Source: Methylocystis iwaonis (lineage in GTDB: Bacteria; Pseudomonadota; Alphaproteobacteria; Rhizobiales; Beijerinckiaceae). Taken from it: a DNA stretch of 64,000 nt. The notes beneath the pieces were generated by a model, which was not told the DNA's origin, did not search any database, and was given only the letters and a program-made list of their open reading frames with translations. How positions within the stretch are numbered: position 1 is the first letter of the stretch; each line of letters starts with the position of its first letter. Where the stretch lies: NCBI RefSeq assembly GCF_027925385.1, contig NZ_AP027143.1, forward strand, positions 124,001-188,000, in the 5' to 3' direction. This document shows positions 43,531-51,977 of the stretch, piece by piece. A program made the position numbers and the translations under genes.

Positions 43531-43746
43531 TCAGCGCAGCGAGCAGAACGCGACCGATGTCGTCGTCACCGGCGCATCGCACGATTGTTGGATTGAAGGG
43601 CGCGGCTGGGCGCTGATCCGGGGGCTCGACGACGCGAAAGCACTCGCGCCGATTGTGACGACCACACCGAGACGCCTCAGCATATCGGGTGCGGCATACG
43701 CCTTTCGGCGCGTGGGGGCCGACAGGGGCAGGAGCGTGAGGGACAT
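43531..43746 (-). CDS. small exported protein, 71 residues
   Basis: The ATG has CGGAG eight bases upstream. The protein has a weak hydrophobic stretch (RRLGVVVTIGASAFASSSPR) that may serve as a signal or anchor, then two cysteines near the end (QSCDAP, AFCSLR). The start lies 13 bases from the motif at 43760-43778 and is divergent from the DUF6502 gene, so both may be under the same control. Because the sequence is short and not recognised, the call rests on the ribosome site and position. Confidence 0.45.
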   Translation of the reverse strand: MSLTLLPLSAPTRRKAYAAPDMLRRLGVVVTIGASAFASSSPRISAQPRPSIQQSCDAPVTTTSVAFCSLR

Positions 43747-43759
43747 CTCGAAACTCCGA

Positions 43760-43809
43760 AGTGGGAAAACATCACACGCCCGGGATTATGCGTGTAAAAA
43801 TTTCCCACG
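43760..43809. promoter_or_regulatory. inverted pair of 19-bp motifs at the divergent promoter
   Basis: On the plus strand CGTGTAAAAATTTCCCACG lies at 43791-43809, and its partner, read on the minus strand as CGTGTGATGTTTTCCCACT, at 43760-43778, separated by 12 bases. They form an imperfect palindrome in the 113-bp gap between the divergent genes at 43746 and 43860. The same motif forms a perfect palindrome at 45934-45978. I infer an operator for one regulator acting on both genes and on the downstream porin. Confidence 0.65.
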
Positions 43810-43819
43810 TCAAGGAGTC

Positions 43820-43836
43820 GTGGGATTGTGTCCCAC
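43820..43836. promoter_or_regulatory. short palindrome GTGGGA-5-TCCCAC
   Basis: GTGGGA and TCCCAC are perfect 6-bp arms around TTGTG, 24 bases before the DUF6502 start codon. The arms repeat the CCCAC core of the neighbouring 19-bp motifs, so this is probably a further, half-size binding site of the same regulator, close to where the ribosome or the polymerase binds. Confidence 0.5.
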
Positions 43837-43859
43837 TTTGACTCGGGTTACCAAGGTTC

Positions 43860-44714
43860 ATGACCGAAAGCCGCGACGACGCGCTCCCAGACGCGCAGAA
43901 GCTTCAGCAGCCGATCGCGCGCCTGCTGCGCCCGCTCGTGCGGCTGTTCATCCGCTGCGGCACGACCTTTCCAGCACTCTGCGACCTGCTGCGGGAGCTT
44001 TACGTCAATGTCGCCGTCCATGATTTCGCCTTGCCGGACAAGGAGCAGACCGACAGCCGCATCAGCCTCTTGACGGGAATCCACCGCAAGGAGGTCCGGC
44101 GTCTGCGTGAAGCGGGGGCTCCGGTCCGCATGACGCCGGCCTCGCTGTCCCGCACGACCCAGATCGTCGCTCTGTGGCTGGCCGACCGCCGCTTCACGGA
44201 CAGGAACGGCGCGCCGGCGCCGCTGCGGCGCGCGGGCTCCGGGCCCACCTTCGAGTCGCTGGTCGAGGAGGTCACCAAGGATCTTCGCCCGCGAGCCGTG
44301 CTCGACGAGTGGCTTGATCGCAAGATCGTAGTCCTCGACGCCAAGGGCCGCGTGGTCCTCACCGAGGCGGCGATCGCGCCGAACCGCGGCGACGATCGAC
44401 AGCTCCATTACTTCGGCCGCAATCTGCACGACCATATCGCCGCGGCTGTAGAGAACGTGACCTCGAACCCGGCGCCCTTCCTCGAGCGCGCTGTCCATTA
44501 CGAGGGCCTGTCCGAGGATGTGGCGCGCCAGCTCGAGGCGCTGTCCCGCAAAGTGGCGATGGAGGCGTTGCTCGCGGCCAACCGCGAGGCGCAGACGCTT
44601 CACCGGGGCGACGCCGGCGGCGAGTGGCGCTGGAACTTCGGCGTCTATGTCTACCGCGAACGGGAGCCGCGCGGCGACGGCGCGCCGGAAAACCAGCCGG
44701 GAGAGCCGTCGTGA
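43860..44714 (+). CDS. DUF6502 family protein
   Basis: A 284-residue cytoplasmic protein. The opening (ARLLRPLVRLFIRCGTTFPA, LCDLLRELYVNVA) and the segment RISLLTGIHRKEVRRLREAG look like a DNA-binding winged-helix or MarR/FaeA-like region, characteristic of DUF6502. The rest is helical (YFGRNLHDHIAAAVENVTSN). Members are usually followed by a DUF5666 protein, as here. The gene overlaps the next by four bases (GTGA). The helix-turn-helix-like start makes it a candidate for the regulator that binds the nearby palindromes, which would be autoregulation; that is inference. Confidence 0.75.
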   Translation: MTESRDDALPDAQKLQQPIARLLRPLVRLFIRCGTTFPALCDLLRELYVNVAVHDFALPDKEQTDSRISLLTGIHRKEVRRLREAGAPVRMTPASLSRTTQIVALWLADRRFTDRNGAPAPLRRAGSGPTFESLVEEVTKDLRPRAVLDEWLDRKIVVLDAKGRVVLTEAAIAPNRGDDRQLHYFGRNLHDHIAAAVENVTSNPAPFLERAVHYEGLSEDVARQLEALSRKVAMEALLAANREAQTLHRGDAGGEWRWNFGVYVYREREPRGDGAPENQPGEPS

Positions 44715-45862
44715 CAGGATTTCTACGGCTCGACCGGCGCCGGCTGATCGCTTCTCTCTTCGCCTGTCTCGCCAACGGCGCGGCGCCCGGGCGCGCCGGA
44801 GAGAAGCCGAAGGACAACGGCCTCGGGGGCACCGGCTACATTTCCGTGCTTCCCGACCCCGACAATGGATTGGGGGGCACCGGCGTCGTCGGCACGATCC
44901 GCGGCTTCGGCAGCATTCTCGTCAACGGGCTGAAGATTTCCTACGCGCCCACGGCGGAGGTGACGATAGACGGACAGCCGGTCGATGTTTCGCGCATGCG
45001 CGTCGGCCATGTCGTGTCGCTCGTCGCGCAGCGCAATGAAGCGGGCTTCACGACGACGCGCATCCGCATCCTGCACGAGGTGGTGGGGTCGATCGAATCG
45101 ATCTCCGGTCGCAGCCTGCGCATCCTGGGGCAGAAGGTCGAACTCGGGCGTGGCGTCGCCGCCGGCGGACTGGCTGTCGGACAGCATGTCGCAGTCAGCG
45201 GACTGCGCCTGCCGGATCAGACGATCGTCGCAAGCCTTGTCGAGCCCGTCGATGCCGCGGTAGCGCAAATCGTTGGCACGGTGACGCGTGACGCGGACGG
45301 ACGGCTGGCGATCGGGGCGCAACCGCTCGCCGGCGCGGCGCGGTCGCTGGCCGGACAACGGGTCGCGCTGCGCGGCGCAGTCGCCGCCGGAGCCTTCGAG
45401 GTTTCCCATGTTGCGCCTGACGAGTGGCTGCCGCGTGGGGTGCGACAGGCGCTCGTCGAAACCTATGTCGAACGGGACGGCGATATGGTCGCCGCCGCCG
45501 CCGGGCCGATGCTGACGGCGCGGCGCGACCCCTCCTTCTATGGCGTCATCCGCGCCGTGATCGGCGTCGCCATGGACCGGAACGGCGGATGGTCCATCGA
45601 GACCTTCCGCGCCTCGGAAAGCCTCGGCGAGAAGGGTTCGGGTAAGGATTTCCGCCAGCGGATGAAAAGCGTCGAGGAAACCGCGCCGGCGCCCGCGGGC
45701 GACGGTGGCGGGTCGCGGTCCGGCGCTGAGGCCCCACCCAATTTCGGAAATGTGCCCTCTGGCGGCTTTGGAGATCCGTTCCCGTTCGGAGCCGGCGGAG
45801 CGCCTCCTGGCGGCTTCCCGGGGCCTGGAATGCCTGGTCCCGGCGGCCGTCCGAGGCGCTGA
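44711..45862 (+). CDS. DUF5666 secreted protein
   Basis: A 383-residue protein starting at a GTG that overlaps the DUF6502 stop. A short hydrophobic region (LIASLFACLANGAAPGRAGE) may be the export signal. The repeated GLGGTG motif (DNGLGGTGYIS, DNGLGGTGVVG) is followed by DUF5666 beta-barrel units (GTIRGFGSILVNGLKISYAP, VGSIESISGRSLRILGQKVE, GTVTRDADGRLAIGAQPLAG). The last 60 residues are Gly/Pro-rich (GGAPPGGFPGPGMPGPGG) and probably disordered. The function of DUF5666 is not known; the beta units resemble OB-type folds. Probably periplasmic. Confidence 0.75.
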   Translation: MTGFLRLDRRRLIASLFACLANGAAPGRAGEKPKDNGLGGTGYISVLPDPDNGLGGTGVVGTIRGFGSILVNGLKISYAPTAEVTIDGQPVDVSRMRVGHVVSLVAQRNEAGFTTTRIRILHEVVGSIESISGRSLRILGQKVELGRGVAAGGLAVGQHVAVSGLRLPDQTIVASLVEPVDAAVAQIVGTVTRDADGRLAIGAQPLAGAARSLAGQRVALRGAVAAGAFEVSHVAPDEWLPRGVRQALVETYVERDGDMVAAAAGPMLTARRDPSFYGVIRAVIGVAMDRNGGWSIETFRASESLGEKGSGKDFRQRMKSVEETAPAPAGDGGGSRSGAEAPPNFGNVPSGGFGDPFPFGAGGAPPGGFPGPGMPGPGGRPRR

Positions 45863-45933
45863 GCGCGCGTAACCAACTCTTTTCTGCGACAACATTCCGC
45901 GAATGGCGACGAAATTCCCGCGCGAGCTATTGA

Positions 45934-45978
45934 CGTGTGAAATTTACCCACGCATATTACGTGGGTAAATTTCACACG
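45934..45978. promoter_or_regulatory. perfect palindrome with 19-bp arms upstream of the porin gene
   Basis: CGTGTGAAATTTACCCACG (45934-45952) and CGTGGGTAAATTTCACACG (45960-45978) are perfect complements around CATATTA. The arms are AT-rich in the middle and no T-run follows, so an operator is likelier than a terminator. Each arm matches the motifs at 43760-43809 at most positions (CGTGT, AA-TTT core, CCCAC). It lies 72 bases after the DUF5666 stop and about 210 bases before the porin start, so it probably controls the porin. Confidence 0.7.
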
Positions 45979-46191
45979 AAGCGGCGCCGCCCTATCGACG
46001 CCTCTTCGAAGTGACGGCCGACCCGGCAGCCGGGTCGGAACGAACGGCCGCGCGAGTGAGCGGTCGCCCGGTCGGCCGGCTTCTTGCCCTCTCGAGCCGC
46101 CGATCCGTGCCCGGCGGGCATCCCCTGCCGGGCCACTGCCGTCCAGTGGCGGCAGGGGCCAACTGAAAACCGAAAGCAGGATTTTACGGAA

Positions 46192-46875
46192 ATGAAAAAA
46201 CCCACGCTCTCCATCCTCGCCCTGATCGCGCTCCTCGAACCGACGCGGGCCGCCGATCTTCCTTCGCGCAAGCCCGTTTACACGCCGCCGCCCCCGCCCG
46301 CCGCTCTGTGGAACGGGCTTTACCTCGGCCTGAACCTCGGCGGCGGATGGCCGGAACGCGGCGCGGGCGGCGTCGTCGGCGGCGCGCAGATCGGTTACAA
46401 TTATCAGTTGACGCCACTGTTCGTGGTCGGTCTCGAAACCGATTTTCAGGGAACCAGCCTTTCCCTCTCCGGCCGACGTCCGGCTCTGTTCGACCCGACT
46501 GCATTCGCTGCCGGCGCTGCGCCCCTTCTCCCGTTTCCGGGAGCGCAAGGCGCACGTTCTGTTCCCTGGTTCGGCACTTTGCGGGCGCGCGTCGGGGTTC
46601 TGGCGCTTAGTCCGACCTTGCTGCTCTATGGCACGGGCGGCTTCGCCTATGCGGGCGCCGGCGGCGGCGTCGCGACGGGCTGGACAGTGGGCGGCGGCGC
46701 CGAATGGACCTTTGCACGCAATTGGTCGGCGAAGGCTGAGTATCTCTTCAACGACGTCTCGGGCGGCGCTGCGGGCGGCCCCGGCGGCAAGCGGGACATC
46801 AGCTTTCACGTCGTTCGAGCCGGCGTCAATTACCGCTTCGACGCCAGTGATCTCCTCAGCTTCACAAAATTCTGA
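46192..46875 (+). CDS. Omp25/RopB-like outer-membrane beta-barrel protein
   Basis: A 227-residue outer-membrane protein. Signal peptide LSILALIALLEPTRAADL, then a Pro-rich spacer (YTPPPPPAALW) and the family opening NGLYLGLNLGGGW, followed by GGVVGGAQIGYNYQ, FVVGLETDFQGTS, TLRARVGVLA, LLLYGTGGFAYAGAGGG and AEWTFARNWSAKAEYLF, ending VVRAGVNYRF plus ten residues. It forms an eight-stranded barrel in the outer membrane. GGAAATG at the start: the ATG at 46192 is directly before the signal. It may be regulated by the palindrome at 45934. Confidence 0.85.
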   Translation: MKKPTLSILALIALLEPTRAADLPSRKPVYTPPPPPAALWNGLYLGLNLGGGWPERGAGGVVGGAQIGYNYQLTPLFVVGLETDFQGTSLSLSGRRPALFDPTAFAAGAAPLLPFPGAQGARSVPWFGTLRARVGVLALSPTLLLYGTGGFAYAGAGGGVATGWTVGGGAEWTFARNWSAKAEYLFNDVSGGAAGGPGGKRDISFHVVRAGVNYRFDASDLLSFTKF

Positions 46876-46907
46876 CCTGACTATGGCGTGACCGGAGGGT
46901 TGATTAG

Positions 46908-46938
46908 GTGGCCGCCACGCCGAAGGCGTGGTGGCCAC
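46908..46938. terminator. strong hairpin after the porin gene
   Basis: GTGGCCGCCACGCC and GGCGTGGTGGCCAC pair over 14 bases with one mismatch around a GAA loop, 32 bases after the porin stop. No T-run follows, so it could be a terminator of the weak-tail type or an RNA-stabilising stem at the end of the message. Confidence 0.5.
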
Positions 46939-46960
46939 GATTGATGGTCGAGCTGTGCAT

Positions 46961-47300
46961 TCACGGTTTCAAAGCTCCACAATCTTCATCCCGAAGTCCA
47001 CGTTCTCTAGCCGTCGCGCCGGCCTTATGGGCCCATGGCCCCTTGAGATTGCAGACGACGCGCGTCGCCCCGCCCTGGTAGTCGAAGGAGTCGTGGGTGT
47101 GGCCGTGGATCCAAAGCGTCGGTTGACGCGCTTCGATGACGTCCGAGAGGTGGCTCACGAAGCAAGGCGTAAGCGGGTCGATCGAGAAGCGCGCCGCCAC
47201 CGCATCCGGATGCGGGGCGTGGTGGGTCGCGACCACAGTCGGACGCTCGGCGAGAACGCACCCGATCCCGAAACCCCCGGTCGGCCTCACCCGTTCGCTT
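46961..47300 (-). pseudogene. metallophosphoesterase, C-terminal fragment
   Basis: The minus strand carries PTVVATHHAPHPDAVAARFS and ARQPTLWIHGHTHDSFDYQG, which are the last two metal-binding motifs (the H in THHAPH and the G-H-x-H) of a calcineurin-like phosphoesterase, and GATRVVCNLKG after it. The N-terminal motifs (D-x-H, G-D, G-N-H-D/E) are absent; upstream sequence turns into a different fragment (parB) on the other strand. The last 30 residues of the frame after NLKGPWA also diverge from the family. Confidence 0.75.
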
Positions 47301-47404
47301 CCCGCCCCACACTGCATGGTGTGGCAGGGAGGGGCTTTCACCCTCCGGAGTGGTCGGTAGTTGAGCATCTAACCCGGTGTGATTCTCCTTTCTACGTGTA
47401 GAGT

Positions 47405-47610
47405 TAGAGGGCTGCGCTTGGCGCACTGACGAGGAATTGGTCGAGAGAGAGGCTCTCGATCGCTCGGCGCGGGCTGATCCAAAGCCTCCACGTTCGCGCC
47501 GTCCTCGACGCCGAAGGCGTCCGAAACCGGTGAATTCGAAGTGCTCGCGGGCGGTCGTCGCTATCGTGCGCTGGAATTGCTTGTGAAACAGAAACTTCAC
47601 GAAAAATGCT
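47405..47610 (+). pseudogene. ParB/RepB partition protein fragment
   Basis: LSIARRGLIQSLHVRAVLDA EG, then after a one-base shift ETGEFEVLAGGRRYRALELL VKQKL, is the ParB N-terminal nucleotide-binding region (with the GGRRYRA motif). This version is typical of plasmid ParB proteins of alphaproteobacteria. It is cut at 47611 by an IS6-type element. A relic of plasmid partition genes, it supports a plasmid origin for this region. Confidence 0.7.
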
Positions 47611-48470
47611 GGTTCTGTCGCAAATTTGCGTGACGGCGAGACGTGCGACAGCAGGCCTCTCGAGGCTTACGCCGCGAGTGGGTAGAACTGCTTTGCTGGG
47701 CACAATTTGCCAGTCGTTTGCAACTTCCCCTTTCGGATCATGTGCATGAGTTCGACCCTAGCGAGCGTCGCTGCGGCCGAGCGAAAGGATTTGAACCCGA
47801 GCGCCGGCCGCGCCACGCGCTTGATCGCTCGGTGGTCCTGTTCGACGATGTTGTTCAAATATTTCCTTCGCGGATTTCAATGTCCGCCTCGTGCTCCGCG
47901 TTGTAGCTCTCGATCGCCGCGGTGTTTGCGCCGCTCTTGTTGATCGTGATCTTCTTCGGCGCGCCGTTCTGACCAATCGCGCGCCGCAGGAACCGCAACG
48001 CCGCTTTGTGGTCCCGGTTGGCCGTCAGCAGGAAGTCACCGCGGCGCCAGCCTTGTCGACGGCCCGATAGAGATATCTCCAGGAGCCTTTGATCTTCACA
48101 TAGGTCTCATCCAGCCGCCAACTGTCGCCGACCGGCCGCTTGCGGGAACGGAACCGACGCTCCAGCTCGGGCGCGTATTTGACGACCCAGCGGTTGAGCG
48201 TCGAATGGTCGGCCTCGACCCCGCGCCCTTCCATCATCTCCTCGAGCTGCCGGTAACTGACCGGGTAGGCGACATACCAGCGCACGCCCCATAAGATCAC
48301 GCTCGAAATGACTGCCAGAGCTTCAGGGTTTGAGCGTCGATAAACCTCGCGCAGGACGGCCGCGGTAACGGCTTTTGGAGATTGTACGCAATGAACCTTG
48401 GAAGCAGCGGATTGCTCGCCGCCGCCATCCTCATGCATTGGTTTTTAAGAATGTTGAGGGGACCGAAGTA
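47611..48470 (-). mobile_element. IS6-family (IS26-like) element, inactive
   Basis: The terminal repeat GGTTCTGTCGCAAATTTGCG starts at 47611. The body holds a transposase gene on the minus strand with two frameshifts. The other terminal repeat is not obvious near 48440-48480, so that end may be deleted. It is related to the remnant at 16535-16817 and interrupts the parB fragment. Confidence 0.75.
47667..48438 (-). pseudogene. IS6-family transposase with two frameshifts
   Basis: Part one (48438-48030) reads VYRRSNPEALAVISSVILWG VRWYVAYPVSYRQLEEMMEG and DSWRLDETYVKIKGSWRYLY (first Asp). A missing base near 48035 shifts to the frame for DFLLTANRDHKAALRFLRRA and KKITINKSGANTAAIESYNA. A second missing base near 47867 gives YLNNIVEQDHRAIKR (Glu) and the rest to the stop near 47667. 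All catalytic parts are recognisable but not in one frame. Confidence 0.85.
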
Positions 48471-48582
48471 AGACGGCGGTAGGCATAGCCTAATTCAAAG
48501 TCTTGCGGGACCTGCCTAAGTTACTCTCAGGCGCTAAGATCGACGCGCCACTTATTCGGATGGCGATAAGAGTCGGGGTTGA

Positions 48583-48804
48583 ATGATGAATAGACTTTCC
48601 TTTGCATTGTGCGCTGCTATTCTTTCCGCCGCGGTGTCTTCTGTGGCTACGCCTGCTTTCGCGTTGGGCGGTTGCGGCCCAAACGGGCATCGGAATGGGC
48701 GGGGTTTTTGCGTGTTCGGCGGTCAAAATCAGGACTGGTGCCTGAGAAGGACGGGCCATCCTGCCACTCGCATGCCGAACGGCACGCTCCGCTGTTTCAG
48801 GTAA
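48583..48804 (+). CDS. small Cys-rich secreted protein
   Basis: A 73-residue protein: signal peptide (LSFALCAAILSAAVSSVATP, cleavage near AFA-LG) and a mature part of about 45 residues with GGCGPNGHRNGRGFCVFGGQ, NQDWCLRRTGHPATRMPNG and a last cysteine in LRCFR. Four cysteines should form two disulfides. Short proteins with this GCGPN...WC...C pattern are seen in alphaproteobacteria, but I know of no function. An intact gene among transposon debris. Confidence 0.6.
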   Translation: MMNRLSFALCAAILSAAVSSVATPAFALGGCGPNGHRNGRGFCVFGGQNQDWCLRRTGHPATRMPNGTLRCFR

Positions 48805-49063
48805 TCGCCTCAAAGGCAATCCAAACTCATCCGGAGGTTGAGCGCGCGGCCGCGCGCTTATCCTCGCGCTCGGGACGAGAAGCCGCCAAAGCTCCGCGAG
48901 CCTCTCCACGCTTCTCGCTCTTGAGCCCAAGCTCTGTCCGGGACACACTGACAAGCGGCTGCATCCGATTATCTCTGAGCGTCTGCGAAGGGCTCGGCAT
49001 GAGGCTAAAGAAAAAAGCCCGGCGCTGGGCAGGGCTGAGTCAGAAAGCATTGGACGCAGGAAA

Positions 49064-49101
49064 GGGGTCAGCGCAGAATCTTCCCAAAATTGTTGCGGGT
49101 T
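49064..49101. repeat. Tn3-family terminal inverted repeat
   Basis: The sequence from GGGGTCAGCGCAGAATCTTC onward (38 bases) has the GGGG start and length of Tn3-family ends and lies directly after the transposase C-terminus. The matching other end was not found in the window. Confidence 0.6.
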
Positions 49102-50270
49102 TCTAAGGGGCCGGAAGGCGTTCTGGAGAGGCTCGGTCGGCCAAACATAATCGCCGTTGAAGGTGATGTGCTCCCAGCCGAGTGGCGCGACATGAGCGAG
49201 CAAATCGTTACGGACTCGTTCGCCGCTGGAGCGCAGTTCGGCAACGGCGTGGCTGAGATAGACCGTATTCCAAAGGATGACGGCCGAGACGACGAGATTG
49301 AGGCCTGAGGCCCGGCAGCGTTGATTTTCGAAGGTCCGGTCGCGGATCTCGCCAAGCCGATGAAAGAACACCGCCCTGGCGAGCGCGTTGCGCGCCTCGC
49401 CCTTGTTGAGGCCTGCATTTGTTCGCCGCCGTAGAGCGGGGTCGCTGATCCAGTCGAGGGTGCAGAGCGTGCGTTCGAGCCGGCCTATCTCTCGGAGTAG
49501 GGCCTTCGCCAGCGCATTCTGTTTGGGGTAAGCCGCGAGCCGACGCATCTGGGTGGACGGTGCGACGGTCCCAGCTTTGATTGACGCCGCGAGGCGTAAC
49601 GTCTCATCCCAGTTTTCGCCAATGATGCGAAAGTCGATAGCGCCGCCGAACATCGGGTTGAGAGATGCGTAGGTCGCAGGAGCGTCCGCGACATAGAGGG
49701 CGGCGATCGGCAAGATCGCGAATGCGCGGCGCGAATCTAAACCCCGTCAGATGGCAGAGACCGAACACGTGATCGACGGCGCCTGCCGTGTCCGTATAGT
49801 GCTCACGGATATCCAGCGAGCATTCGTGATGAAGCAACCCGTCCAGAATATGCGCGGCCTCACTGGCGTTAGCCGCGATGACCTTGGTGTGAAACGGCGC
49901 GTAGCGATCGGAGATATGCGTATAGAACTTGACGCCCGGCTCGGACCCGTATTTGGCGTTATAGTCGGCAGGCGCTTCCCCATGCCCGCCCGCCTTGAAA
50001 AATTGTCCATCCGACGACGACGCGCCACCGTCGCCCCATACTCTTGTGAATGGTTGCGCATGTATCGCCTCGGTCAGGCATGCCAGCGCCGCCTGATAGG
50101 TTTCATCGCGAATGCGCCATTCCGCGATCCAGAGCAATTTCGAATGGCTGAATATCCTGGAGCTGCGCGCCATTCTGGTGAAGCCGAGATTGGTGGCGTC
50201 CGCGAGCAACGCCGTCATCAGCCCGATATTTTCCTCGGGCGGCGCAGGCGTGGCGTGATGTTGCCTTCCT
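49085..50270 (-). pseudogene. Tn3-family transposase, 5'-truncated and frameshifted
   Basis: The minus strand begins with MTALLADATNLGFTRMARSS, goes on through WGDGGASSSDGQFFKAGGHG, FYTHISDRYAPFHTKVIAAN and LDIREHYTDTAGAVDHVFGL, and has a frameshift near 49740 after FRFAPRIRDL. It then continues GGAIDFRIIGENWDETLRLA, AGLNKGEARNALARAVFFHR and GLNLVVSAVILWNTVYLSHA to PLGWEHITFNGDYVW. These are the DDE core and C-terminus of Tn3 transposases. The N-terminal half is missing where the panE fragment begins. Dead remnant. Confidence 0.85.
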
Positions 50271-50280
50271 TGTGCGACCT

Positions 50281-50805
50281 GAACGCGCGGCGCAAATAAG
50301 AGAGAGGGGGCTCCGGATTGTCAGCCCTTATGGCGATACGATATTCCACCCTACATTTATTACGGCGGAAAGGATTAGCCAGCCCTACGATATCATCCTG
50401 GTAACGGTAAAGGCATTTCAGCTCGATGCCGCTCTTGACGCGTTTTCACCGGCGGTTGGCCGCAACACTATGATCCTGCCGGTCCTCAACGGAATGCGTC
50501 ATATGGACATCTTGTCGGGGCGATTTCCACACAATGTTATTGGCGGCGCTTTGAGAGTTATGACCGTTCTCGAAGAGGACGGCCGCATTATACAGCTTTC
50601 GCTCCTGCAAGAATTGGCCTATGGCGAACTCGACGGCAGCCTGACTCCGCGGATTCATGCGCTGGACGGATTCCTCCGAAGCGCTCAGATAGGAGCCCGG
50701 CTTTCGAGCTGCGTCCGTCGCGAAATGTGGGAGAAATGGATTTTGCTTTCTGCCCTGGGAGCGGTCACTTGCCTAATGCGCGGGCTAATAGGCGAGGTAG
50801 AAGAG
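50281..50805 (+). pseudogene. panE: 2-dehydropantoate 2-reductase (PanE/ApbA), both ends missing
   Basis: YDIILVTVKAFQLDAALDAF holds the catalytic Lys, and PVLNGMRHMDILSGRFPHNV and IGGALRVMTVLEEDGRI follow, as in the ketopantoate reductase family. MWEKWILLSALGAVTCLMRG starts the C-terminal domain, where the frame is cut by an IS3 end at 50809. The first 40 or so residues with the NADPH-binding G-x-G-x-x-G are missing at the Tn3 junction. The family also includes relatives with other substrates, so pantothenate synthesis is not certain. Confidence 0.75.
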
Positions 50806-50808
50806 AGC

Positions 50809-51977
50809 TGGCCCCGGTCGCTTGGACAGCTCCCCGCGGATTTTAAGTGGATCTCTGCCGGGGTTTGCTGAACGCGGGGTTCTCCGATTTGCCGCGGCGT
50901 CGGGAGGGCCGTAGGCCCGACCAGAGCGGTGACAAATCGAAAGGCGAAGTCATGCGGCCATCGCCGTTTCCTTGGCCCCAAAATAGGCCTCGTCCGGCGT
51001 GCGCCCGTCAAGCGACGAATGCGGGCGTCGCTCGTTGTAGAATTCCAAATACCGCCCGATCGACGCGCGCGCCTCGGAGACGCTGTCGTAGGCGTGCAGA
51101 TAGACTTCCTCATATTTCACGCTGCGCCACAGTCGCTCGACAAAGACATTGTCGCGCCAAGCGCCCTTGCCGTCCATGCTGATGGCGACCTTGGCGTCGA
51201 GCAGCACGCGGGTGAAGTCCAGACTGGTGAACTGGCTCCCCTGATCCGTGTTGAAAATCTCAGGCTTGCCATGTTTCGCCAGCGCCTCTTCGAGCGCTTC
51301 GACGCAGAACGCCGCCTCCATCGTGATCGACACGCGATGCGACAGAACGCGGCGGCTGGCCACGTCGACGACTGCCGCGAGATAGACAAAGCCGCGCCGC
51401 ATGGGGATGTAGCTGATGTCCATCGCCCAGACATGATCCGGCCGCTCGACCGTCACGCCGCGCAAAAGATACGTAGATCTTGTGGCCGGGCGCCGGCTTG
51501 CTCGTATTCGGCCGCCGGTAGATAGCCTCGATTCCCATTCGTTTCATCAGCGTCGTCACATGCCTGCGGCCGACGACGGCGCCCTCGCGCCGCACAGATC
51601 GCGCAGCATCCGCGCCCCCGCGAAGGGGTAATCGAGATGCAATTCGTCGAGGCGCCGCATCAGCTTCAGATCATCGCTCGAGACCGGCCGAGTCTTGTAA
51701 TAGACCGCGCTGCGGGCGAGGCCGAGCATCTTTGCTTGCCCTTTGATCGGGAAGGCGTGGCTGCGATCGATCATCGCTTTGCGCTCAGCAGGCCGGATTT
51801 GCTGAGCGCGCCCTCTAAAAAATCATTGGCCAGGGTCAACTCGCCGATCTTGGCGTGAAGCGACTTCAAATCCACGGCTGCCTCTTTCGGCTCCGCCTTC
51901 TCCTGCCCGAACACGCCCGCCGCGCCTTCGAGCAACTGGCTCTCCCAGGTCGTGATCTGGTTCGGATGGACGTCGAA
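50809..51977 (-). mobile_element. IS3-family element, copy 1 (5' end missing)
   Basis: The complete right end starts TGGCCCCGGTCGCTTGGACA at 50809. The element reads leftward on the minus strand through the orfB region and ends abruptly at 51977 inside orfA, where IS66-type sequence begins. It is nearly identical to copy 2 (54346-55681), in opposite orientation. It cut into the panE gene. Confidence 0.85.
50950..51774 (-). pseudogene. IS3-family OrfB transposase with two frameshifts (copy 1)
   Basis: Three frame pieces: [20 protein letters not shown] to GARMLRDL; then REGAVVGRRHVTTLMKRMGI and EAIYRRPNTSKPAPGHKIY; then GVTVERPDHVWAMDISYIPM with the DDE core (first Asp in WAMDISYIPM, second in FNTDQGSQFT, Glu in FYNERRPHSSLDG). 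The two breaks (near 51590 and 51475) occur at the same places in copy 2. A normal IS3 OrfB would be about 275 residues in one frame. Confidence 0.85.

Noticed and set aside
44723..46938. Long minus-strand frames (390 and 466 codons) opposite DUF5666 and the porin
   Set aside because: Both plus-strand genes have signal peptides, family motifs and ribosome sites; the minus frames cross gene boundaries and palindromes and show no motif.
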